Part shown: positions 1 to 6,600 of the stretch, piece by piece
Position numbering within the stretch: the stretch's first letter is position 1
How the letters are laid out: each line of letters opens with the position of its first letter
Assembly (NCBI GenBank): GCA_937894105.1
Contig: CALCTI010000465.1
Span: forward strand, 1 to 7,790
Source: an uncultured cyanobacterium
Lineage (GTDB): Bacteria > Cyanobacteriota > Cyanobacteriia > CACIAM-69d
Direction of reading: 5' to 3'
Length of the DNA stretch: 7,790 nucleotides
Notes under the pieces: generated by a model
Told to the model about the DNA's origin: nothing
The model's database searches: none
What the model saw: only the letters and a program-made list of their open reading frames with translations
Made by a program: the position numbers and the translations under genes

Positions 1-69
1 TCAGGCACCCGCTATCAACGGCTAAGAGTTTTGGTTGGATGATTCATCCGCCTAACAATTGAATAGTTG

Positions 70-116
70 AAGAGAGAGGGGGACCGCTTAATGCTGGTCT
101 CCCTCTCTTTTGTTTG
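70..116 (+). terminator. Rho-independent terminator of a gene left of the window
   Basis: Positions 70-85 pair with 96-111 in a 16-bp stem containing two G-T wobbles, with a 10-nt loop (86-95). The right arm runs into TTTT and then GTTTG, so the poly-U side lies on the plus strand. On the minus strand the hairpin is followed by TCTTCAACT, which is a poor U tract. It therefore probably ends a plus-strand gene whose body lies left of the window, rather than the minus-strand ccmM-like gene. Confidence 0.75.
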
Positions 117-153
117 GATGTTTTGGGCGATATCCACATTAGGCGTAAAAGGC

Positions 154-175
154 AAAAAAGCATCCCCCGACCGGG
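154..175 (-). terminator. Weak candidate terminator downstream of the ccmM-like gene
   Basis: Read on the minus strand, a short GC-rich hairpin (CCC, loop GGTC, GGG, at 166-175) is followed after a few bases by a run of six T (154-159). It lies about 70 nt past the ccmM stop codon. The stem is only three to four pairs, so this is a weak call based on position and the T run. I see no other coding or RNA feature between 117 and 243. Confidence 0.25.
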
Positions 176-243
176 TTTAGAAACTATGCCGAGAGAGTTC
201 TTGTCACGCTTTAGGGAATGATTACACCTGCGCTTGAGTCAAA

Positions 244-1173
244 CTAACCAGGTCTCTGAATGGTTCGTTGCAACCGTAGCTGTTTTGCTTTGGGATCGAT
301 GCCTAGCAGGCGCACGTATTCGCTGGGGTGCTCTTTCAAAAATTGTTCGACTTGGGTTAGGACTTGGGCTTCGCGATCGCTGGCAATGGTAATTCCGCTC
401 TGCCAGGAGTTCACCTTAAAGCGACGGATGTCGGTAAATTCCAGGCCGATACGGTGCCCTGCGTTGAGCTGTTGCCGAATCGCGTCTACCACTTCTGCTG
501 GCAAAGGACCGCCTGCATGGCCGTTACCGTTCTGGGACGCAGAATGAGTGCCGTTGTGGGAAGAGGGAGTGGAGCACGCGCCATCATTGGCACATTGGTA
601 GCCGGCGCGTAGGGCCTGGTTGACTTCGACGACGTGGTGGGAGAAGGCGCGATCGCTATCATTGGCATCCGGTAGGCGATCGGCGGCTTGCTGGGTGGTG
701 ATCACCGCTCCCGAGGGCACGTATTTGCCAGCGGGAATTTCTACGTCTTGGATCAGAGCATGCATCATCACAATGCAGCCGTGGCCGATTTGAGCATTGA
801 ACACCGTGGACCGAAAGCCAATGAAACACTCATTGCCGACGTACGCCGGACCGTGGATCAACACCATATGGGTAATGCAGGTGTCGTGGCCGATCCACAC
901 GGAGTAGGCTTGCTGGTCATCCCCGAAGACTCGCCCCTGCTCTAACCCATGGATTACCACCCCATCTTGAATGTTGGTGTTGGCTCCAATGTAGAAGGGA
1001 GCCCCTTCGTCGGCACGGATTGACGTATTGGGGGCAACAATAACGTTTTCCCCTAGCTGCAGATCCCCAATGAGACTGCACTGGGGATGGACGTAAGCCG
1101 ATGCTGCAATGGTGGGCTGATCCAAGCCGCGATCCCAGGGGGTCGGGGGAGCAGGTTGATGGCGCAGCGGCAT
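244..1173 (-). CDS. ccmM: CcmM-type carboxysome protein: gamma-carbonic anhydrase domain plus a single SSUL module
   Basis: CcmM organises the beta-carboxysome: its N-terminal gamma-carbonic anhydrase-like trimer binds shell and adaptor proteins, and its SSUL modules crosslink RuBisCO. Residues 1-200 form the left-handed beta-helix domain. The zinc ligands H75, H102 and H107 are present, as are R53, D55 and Q69 at the catalytic positions of gamma-CAs. C194 and C200 fall where the stabilising disulfide of Thermosynechococcus CcmM lies. A Ser/Gly/Asn/His-rich linker (201-222) leads to one SSUL module (about 223-309) with the signatures SWQSG and EYVRLLGID. The start is supported by GAGGA (1181-1185), 7 nt upstream. 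Canonical CcmM carries three to five SSULs in roughly 500-700 residues; this protein has 309 and no further SSUL sequence follows in the 243 bp downstream. The nearest upstream gene is thrS rather than ccmK or ccmL. The family assignment is secure; whether this is the cell's main CcmM or a short paralogue cannot be told. Confidence 0.93.
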   Translation of the reverse strand: MPLRHQPAPPTPWDRGLDQPTIAASAYVHPQCSLIGDLQLGENVIVAPNTSIRADEGAPFYIGANTNIQDGVVIHGLEQGRVFGDDQQAYSVWIGHDTCITHMVLIHGPAYVGNECFIGFRSTVFNAQIGHGCIVMMHALIQDVEIPAGKYVPSGAVITTQQAADRLPDANDSDRAFSHHVVEVNQALRAGYQCANDGACSTPSSHNGTHSASQNGNGHAGGPLPAEVVDAIRQQLNAGHRIGLEFTDIRRFKVNSWQSGITIASDREAQVLTQVEQFLKEHPSEYVRLLGIDPKAKQLRLQRTIQRPG

Positions 1174-1180
1174 AGTATTT

Positions 1181-1185
1181 TCCTC
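1181..1185 (-). promoter_or_regulatory. Ribosome binding site of the ccmM-like gene
   Basis: The minus strand reads GAGGA followed by AAATACT and then ATG, a 7-nt spacing. This fixes the start codon at 1173, consistent with the conserved N-terminus of CcmM beginning shortly after. Confidence 0.7.
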
Positions 1186-1299
1186 GGTTCAACGTTGAGT
1201 TAGGGTCGTCCCCACGGATGCCAGGGAATCTAAGGTCTTATTCCAGCGTTAAAGCCAATACTAAGAAGTGTTAGTAGTCCGAACAAGGGAGGATAACCA

Positions 1300-1326
1300 A
1301 AGCCAAGTCTGGCTGATGGCTGGCTT
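1300..1326 (-). terminator. Possible weak terminator or hairpin between thrS and ccmM
   Basis: AAGCCA (1300-1305) is complementary to TGGCTT (1321-1326), and a nested alternative pairs 1301-1305 with 1310-1314 around a 4-nt loop. On the minus strand, downstream of thrS, the hairpin is followed by TGGTT, a poor U tract. A second small hairpin, CCAC-TGCG-GTGG, lies at 1362-1373. Neither is convincing as a strong terminator, so readthrough from thrS into ccmM is possible. I found no clear ccmM promoter in the spacer 1174-1415. Confidence 0.2.
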
Positions 1327-1415
1327 ACGGCATTAGCCCCCTGAGTCGCTCCTCCCCCTACCCACTGCGGTGGCGCTCCCGTTTAAGCCCTGTTGAAGCT
1401 TTAGGCAATTAGGAT

Positions 1416-3278
1416 CTAGAAAGCTGACTTTTGCTCGATCGCCCCCTGCATTTTTTCCTGTAGCGCTTCCAGGGTCAGCACGCCTAAATCTCCCCCATGG
1501 CGCGATCGCACGCTGAGGTTTTGCTGATCGACCTCTCGCTTGCCCACGACCGCCGTTATCGGAATCTTCTCCAGCTCTGCCGTGCGAATCAGCTTGCCCA
1601 GGCGATCACCACTGACATCCACCTCAACCCGTAATCCCTGTGCCTTGAGCTTGCGAGCCGTTTCCTCCGCATACGGACGCTGGTCATCACTGACCGGTAA
1701 TAGGCGGAGCTGGATGGGGGCTAGCCATAGGGGAAAATTCCCCGCAAAATTCTCCACCAAAATGCCGAAAAAACGCTCCAACGATCCAAAAATAGCTCGG
1801 TGGATCATGATAGGGCGTTGGCGCGAACCGTCAGCAGCTACGTAGTTCATCTCAAACCGTTCCGGTAGGTTGAAATCCACCTGGATGGTCGAACATTGCC
1901 AGAGCCGCCCAATGGCATCCTTAATTTTGATATCGATTTTGGGACCGTAAAACGCACCGCCCCCCTCATCGATGACATAGTCCCAACCCTTCGCATCTAG
2001 GGCCTCTATCAGGGCCTCGGTGGCCAGTTGCCAAATCTCATCGGTTCCCACAGATTTGGATGGGCGGGTGGACAGGTTCACCTCATATTCAGCAAAACCA
2101 AAATCCGACAAAATTTTCTCCGTCAGATCGAGCACGGCCAAAATTTCCTGGGCCACCTGGTCCGGCAGGCAGAAAACGTGGGCGTCGTCCTGGGTGAAGC
2201 CCCGCACCCGCATCAGTCCGTGTAGCGCTCCCGATCGCTCGTAACGATAAACGGTTCCCAGCTCCGCCCACCGCAACGGTAACTCGCGATAGGAATGCAG
2301 CTTATTTTGATAGGTCAGCACATGAAACGGGCAGTTCATGGGTTTGAGCTGATACTGCTGCGCCTCAACCTCAATCGGATCGAACATATTCTCCCGATAG
2401 AAGTCCAAATGCCCCGAGGTTTTCCAGAGGTCCACATTCGCCACGTGGGGGGTATATAACAGGTCATATCCCGCTTCCAGGTGGGCCGCACGCCAATAAT
2501 CCTCGATCTCCCGCCGCATCCGTGCGCCCTTGGGATGCCAGAACACCAAGCCGCCGCCAGCATTGTCCTGAATGCTGAACAGCTCCAGCTCCTTACCTAG
2601 CTTGCGATGGTCGCGGCGTTTAGCCTCTTCTTTCAGCTCCAGATAGGCTTTCAGCTGTGCAGGGTTTTCCCAAGCCGTACCGTAAATCCGCTGTAATTGA
2701 GGCTTGGTTTCATCGCCGCGCCAGTAGGCCCCTGCGACACTTTCCAGGGCGAAGGCCTTCGGGTGAATGTCCCGCGTTGAGTTCAGATGGGGCCCTGCAC
2801 AGAGATCCCACCACACTCTGCTGGTGGACACCATAACCGGATCGATTAACGAGGGTTCGACCTCGGGATGGTTCGTATTGCCAGTGTCGGGGGAACCGAG
2901 AAAGTAGCGGGTGATCTCCGCATCGGCAGGGATACCGTCCAAAATTTCCCGCTTGTAAGGTTCCTGAAGGGCTTCTATTTCCGCGCGAATCTCATCCCGG
3001 TCGACGACTTCTCGAATCACGGGCAGATTGGCGCGAATAATCCGCCGCATCTCTTTCTGGATTGCTTTGAGATCTTCGGGGACAAACGGGGTGGGGCGAT
3101 CGAAGTCGTAATAAAACCCAGTCTCTGTCCAGGGTCCAATCGTCACCTTGGTTTCAGGAAACAGGGACTGCACCGCCATCGCCAAAATATGGGCGCAGGT
3201 ATGCCGAATTTTGAGCAACCTCTGCGGGTCAGGCTGAGTTGAAGGGGACTGTTGGGAGGATGTGGCAGAACTCAGCAT
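1416..3278 (-). CDS. thrS: Threonyl-tRNA synthetase (TGS-less, editing-competent)
   Basis: The enzyme charges tRNA(Thr) with threonine in the cytoplasm and clears mischarged Ser-tRNA(Thr). The 620 residues begin directly with the N2 editing domain: H26xxxH30 and C160xxxH164 form its zinc-like editing site. The E. coli enzyme has an extra N-terminal TGS domain that is absent here, which I recall as common in cyanobacterial ThrRS. The two editing motifs are about 25 residues further apart than in E. coli (130 versus 105), showing an insertion around 121-150. The class II core follows, with motif 2 around 344-372, motif 3 around GSLERFFG (498-505), and catalytic zinc ligands C316, H367 and H493. 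Their spacings of 51 and 126 match E. coli C334/H385/H511 exactly. The anticodon-binding domain occupies about 520-620. The ATG at 3278 leaves a normal-length tail before KIRHTCAH, but has no Shine-Dalgarno sequence because an operator-like dyad ends 3 nt upstream. Confidence 0.98.
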   Translation of the reverse strand: MLSSATSSQQSPSTQPDPQRLLKIRHTCAHILAMAVQSLFPETKVTIGPWTETGFYYDFDRPTPFVPEDLKAIQKEMRRIIRANLPVIREVVDRDEIRAEIEALQEPYKREILDGIPADAEITRYFLGSPDTGNTNHPEVEPSLIDPVMVSTSRVWWDLCAGPHLNSTRDIHPKAFALESVAGAYWRGDETKPQLQRIYGTAWENPAQLKAYLELKEEAKRRDHRKLGKELELFSIQDNAGGGLVFWHPKGARMRREIEDYWRAAHLEAGYDLLYTPHVANVDLWKTSGHLDFYRENMFDPIEVEAQQYQLKPMNCPFHVLTYQNKLHSYRELPLRWAELGTVYRYERSGALHGLMRVRGFTQDDAHVFCLPDQVAQEILAVLDLTEKILSDFGFAEYEVNLSTRPSKSVGTDEIWQLATEALIEALDAKGWDYVIDEGGGAFYGPKIDIKIKDAIGRLWQCSTIQVDFNLPERFEMNYVAADGSRQRPIMIHRAIFGSLERFFGILVENFAGNFPLWLAPIQLRLLPVSDDQRPYAEETARKLKAQGLRVEVDVSGDRLGKLIRTAELEKIPITAVVGKREVDQQNLSVRSRHGGDLGVLTLEALQEKMQGAIEQKSAF

Positions 3279-3281
3279 GGA

Positions 3282-3314
3282 TTAAATTGAGAACGATAAT
3301 CATTCTCAATTTAA
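3282..3314 (-). promoter_or_regulatory. Fur/Zur-type operator dyad upstream of thrS
   Basis: Arms 3282-3297 and 3299-3314 are inverted repeats around A3298, with 15 of 16 positions complementary (the exception is C3294/A3302). The stretch 3291-3307 with its flanks matches the classical 19-bp Fur box at 16 of 19 positions. Read as a 7-1-7 element, TGAGAACGATAATCA (3288-3302) agrees with the cyanobacterial Zur consensus as I recall it, TGATAAC-N-ATTATCA, at 12 of 14 positions; a second overlapping copy lies on the other strand (3294-3308). The overlapping 7-1-7 arrangement is typical of Fur-family dimers. It covers the predicted -10 element and the transcription start of thrS. Zinc-responsive Zur is favoured over iron-responsive Fur because ThrRS is a zinc enzyme, but the sequence alone does not decide this. 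Confidence 0.72.
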
Positions 3315-3336
3315 CATCTAGTCCCTTTGCTCCCAA
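3308..3336 (-). promoter_or_regulatory. Predicted sigma-70-type promoter of thrS
   Basis: On the minus strand TTGGGA (3331-3336) is followed by a 17-nt spacer and TAAATT (3308-3313), four of six matches to TATAAT. The -10 lies inside the distal arm of the dyad operator, so a bound Fur-family repressor would block RNA polymerase. Transcription would begin at about 3298-3301, giving a leader of roughly 20-25 nt without a Shine-Dalgarno sequence. Confidence 0.45.
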
Positions 3337-3370
3337 CTCCTGCTCCTCCAGCGATCATCAGGGGCGAGAG

Positions 3371-3469
3371 GTGAAGCGCCTGGATCTGCCCGAGGAGCTT
3401 GATTCATGGGTTGATCAGCTGAACGAGACCCATAAGCGAAAATTCAATTTCACAACACAATTTCACTAA
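3371..3469 (+). CDS. Possible small ORF or gene remnant, 32 codons, RHH-like start
   Basis: A GTG start preceded by GCGAGAG opens a 32-codon frame ending in TAA. The product begins VKRLDLPEELDSWVDQLNET. The pattern of a short basic beta strand, then LPEELD, then an amphipathic helix, resembles the N-terminus of ribbon-helix-helix (CopG/Arc-type) DNA-binding proteins, but the second helix of that fold is not evident. The frame is open upstream to an ATG at 3239, but that stretch overlaps the start of thrS and the operator and reads as non-coding. It could be a truncated antitoxin-like gene, a small protein, or chance. No partner gene is next to it. Confidence 0.22.
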   Translation: MKRLDLPEELDSWVDQLNETHKRKFNFTTQFH

Positions 3470-3542
3470 GCTTTTGAAGCAGACAAAATTGATTTCCTGG
3501 ATAATTCATAGGTCGACGAGTCAGGAGTGGTGGCCCATGCCA

Positions 3543-3605
3543 GGTAACCAGAATTTATGGTGGTGTTAACCGATCGCTGAGGATGGATTAACTTGCCGTT
3601 GATAG
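3543..3605 (+). promoter_or_regulatory. Degenerate Pho-box-like repeat series upstream of the nucleotidase gene
   Basis: The cyanobacterial Pho box is described as YTTAAYYW units separated by 3 nt, an 11-bp period. Here GTTAACCG (3565-3572) and ATTAACTT (3587-3594) lie exactly 22 bp apart. In the same register, GGTAACCA (3543) and TTTATGGT (3554) are weaker matches, while 3576 and 3598 match poorly. The location 48-100 bp before the start codon of a nucleotidase-family gene fits phosphate control by SphR/PhoB. The individual matches are imperfect, so this is a candidate only. I see no clear -10 element for this gene. Confidence 0.3.
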
Positions 3606-3611
3606 GGTTAG

Positions 3612-3629
3612 CCACGGAACTTTCTGTGG
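3612..3629 (+). promoter_or_regulatory. Small hairpin before the nucleotidase start codon
   Basis: CCACGGA (3612-3618) can pair with TCTGTGG (3623-3629), seven pairs with one wobble and a 4-nt loop, 12 nt before the ATG. It takes up most of GTGGA (3626-3630), the only purine-rich stretch near the start codon. It could modulate translation or be incidental. Confidence 0.25.
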
Positions 3630-3641
3630 ATTCTCGACTTT

Positions 3642-6600
3642 ATGGCGATTCAACTGACCCCCCTTGGTACCTACGCTACGGGGCAATTTGATGAGAGTGC
3701 GGCGGAGATTGTCGCTTACGATTCCCAGAGTCAACGGCTATTTGTGGTGAATGCCCAAAGTGCGGCTGTGGATGTGTTGGACATTCGGAACCCGAATCGG
3801 CCGACCCTGTTGTTCTCCATTGATGTGACGCCCTATGGGAATGTGGCGAATAGTGTGGACGTGTCGAATGGGGTTGTGGCGATCGCTGTGGAAGTGGAGT
3901 CCGGCGGGGCGCAACAGCCTGGAAATGTGGCTTTCTTTAATGTGAATGGTGGCTTTTTGCGGACCATCCCCGTGGGAGCGTTGCCCGATGCGTTGACCTT
4001 TACCCCCGACGGCCAGCGTTTGGTGGTTGCCAATGAGGGTGAGCCCAATGATGAGTACACGGTGGATCCGGAAGGTTCCATTAGCGTGATTGATTTGTCT
4101 AACGGTTTGGAGCAAGCGACCGTTGCGACCGCTGATTTCACGGCGTTTAATAGTCAGGTGGATGCCCTGCGGGCTAGGGGCGTTCGGATTTTTGGACCTA
4201 ATGCCACCGTTGCCCAGGACCTGGAGCCTGAGTTTGTGACGGTGACGCCCGATAGCAGCACCGCTGTGGTGACCTTGCAGGAGAATAATGCCGTTGCCGT
4301 TGTGGATTTGGAGACGGCGACGGTTACGGAAATTCGACCCTTGGGTGTGAAGGATGCGGCTCAGCTCGGTAATGGTTTTGATGCAAGCGATCGCGATGGA
4401 CGTGTCGATATTCGCAACCATCCGGTGTTTGGGTTGTATCAGCCCGATGCGATCGATACCTTCACGGTAGGTGGCAGCACTTATTTCATCACCGCTAACG
4501 AAGGGGATGCGCGGGATTACGACGGCTTTAGTGAGGAGGCGCGGGTTAAGGATTTGACCTTGGATCCCGGCCATTTTCCCAATGCCAGTGAGTTGCAAGC
4601 GGATAGCAATCTGGGACGGTTGAAAACCACCACTACCTTGGGCGATCTGGACGGTGACGGGGATGTGGATCAGATTTTTGCCTTTGGCGGTCGCTCTTTC
4701 ACCGTTTGGGATACCGTTGGCAATGTGGTGTTTGATAGCGGCGAACAGCTAGAACGTATCACCCTTGCCAATAATGCTGAGTTTTTCAATAGCACCAACG
4801 ACGAGAATAATTTCGATAACCGCAGTGATGATAAGGGACCGGAGCCGGAAGCGGTCACGGTGGGTCAGATAAACGGTGAGCCTCACGTCTTTGTGGGGCT
4901 GGAGCGGGTTGGTGGTGTGGCGGTGTTTAACCTGAGCAATCCCGCAGCTCCGGAGTTTGTGCAGTATGTGAATAATCGCGATTTTTCCGGCGACCCTGAG
5001 GCGGGGACTGCGGGCGATTTGGGACCGGAAGATATTGAGTTTATCGGTGCGGCTGAGAGCCCTATCGGCCGGTCTTTGCTGGCGGTATCCAACGAGGTGA
5101 GCGGAACTACTACCCTGTATGGCGTTGGTGAAATTACCCGCTTGCAAATTCTGGCCGCCTCTGACCTGGAAGGGGGTGTGGACGCCATCAGCGATGCGCC
5201 CAACTTTGCGGCAGTGGTGGAAGGGTTGGAGACGGATGCGGATAACAAAAATATTCCGTCTATCCTGCTGTCCGCTGGTGATAATTACCTGCCCGGTCCG
5301 TTTTTCAATGCGGCGGGCGATCGCTCCCTACGCACTCCCCTGCAAAACTTCTACTCGGAGCAGTTTGGCGTCACCCTGGACAACGTGCGCGAAGGGGTGG
5401 GGCGTTTGGATATCAGCATTATGAATGCCCTGGGCTTTGACGCGTCGGCGGTGGGTAACCATGAATTTGATGCGGGCACCGCCACCTTTGAAAGTATTAT
5501 CGGTGCTGATATTCGCGGCGATGAGCTGGGAGATGTGCGTTGGGCAGGTGCCCAGTTCCCCTACCTAAGCGCCAACCTGGATTTTAGCGACGATGACAAT
5601 TTGTCGGGCTTATTTACCTCTGAAATCCTTGACAGCACTGATTTCCGGGCGGACCTGACCAATTTGGATGCGGCCGCTGATGCGCCAGCGATCGCCCCGG
5701 CTACGGTGATTGAGCGTGATGGGGAACTAATTGGAGTGGTGGGTGCTACCACTCCCAGCGTGGGCAGTATTTCGTCCACCGGCGGCGTTCAGGTGTTAGG
5801 TACTACTACCAACGACATCAATGTGTTGGCGAGCATTTTGCAGCCCACCATTGATCAACTGCGAGCCCGTGGCATCAATAAAATCGTTACCCTAACCCAC
5901 CTGCAACAGTTTCAGCTTGAGCAGCAGTTAGTGCCCCAGTTGCGCGGTGTGGATGTGGCGATCGCCGGCGGGTCCGATACCTTGCTGGCGGATGAAACGG
6001 ATCGGCTGCGGGCGGGGGATGTGGCGACGGAGCCGTTCCCGGTGCTGAGCACCAACGCTGATGGGGAGCCGGTGGCGATCGTCAGCGCCGATGGTCAATA
6101 CAGCTACGTGGGTCGTTTGGTGGTGGATTTCGACGCCAACGGCGTGCTGATTCACACCAGCATTAACGCCGCTGAAAGTGGTGCCTATGCCACCGATGCC
6201 CAGGGTGTAACCGATGTGTGGAACGCGATGGCTCCGGGGCAAAGTCCCTTTGGTCCGGGCACCCAAGGGAACACGGTGCAGAATTTGGTGGGCAGTGTTC
6301 AAAATATTGTCACCAGCCGTGACGGCGAGGTGTTTGGCGCTTCGACGGTGTATCTGGAGGGGCGGCGATCGGCAGTGCGAACCGAGGAAACAAACCTGGG
6401 TAATTTGACCGCTGATGCAAACCTGGCGGCGGCGAGGGCAGTGGATCCTGCGGTGTTGGTATCCATCAAAAACGGCGGTGGTATTCGCGATTCCATTGGT
6501 CGTATTGACGGTTTGACCGGTGAGCTGGAACCCACGGAGGCCAACCCCCTGGCGGGTAAGACAGCGGGGCAAATTTCCCAGCTAGATATTGAAGGCACCC

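Noticed and set aside
1..25. Possible end of a plus-strand gene (frame 2 reads QAPAING then TAA at 23-25)
   Set aside because: Seven codons are too few to support a gene. The terminator at 70-116 does imply that a plus-strand gene ends nearby, but which frame it uses cannot be decided.
37..49. Short palindrome GGATGATTCATCC
   Set aside because: Six pairs around a single central base cannot form a hairpin as such, and no context supports an operator.
490..492. Internal GTG (V228) as a start for a short SSUL-only CcmM, like the M35 form
   Set aside because: The position is right, but there is no SD closer than a weak GGCGG 15 or more nt upstream, and the product would be a lone SSUL of about 80 residues.
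3738..4598. 286-codon open frame on the minus strand inside the nucleotidase gene
   Set aside because: The product is low in acidic residues, rich in His, Arg, Ile and Gly, and has no recognisable domain. It is the mirror of a well-supported coding strand with strong third-position bias.
5928..6572. 214-codon minus-strand frame opposite the nucleotidase domain
   Set aside because: Same shadow pattern, with no motif and no SD; the plus strand here encodes the conserved THL/GGSDT region and nucleotidase C-terminal domain.
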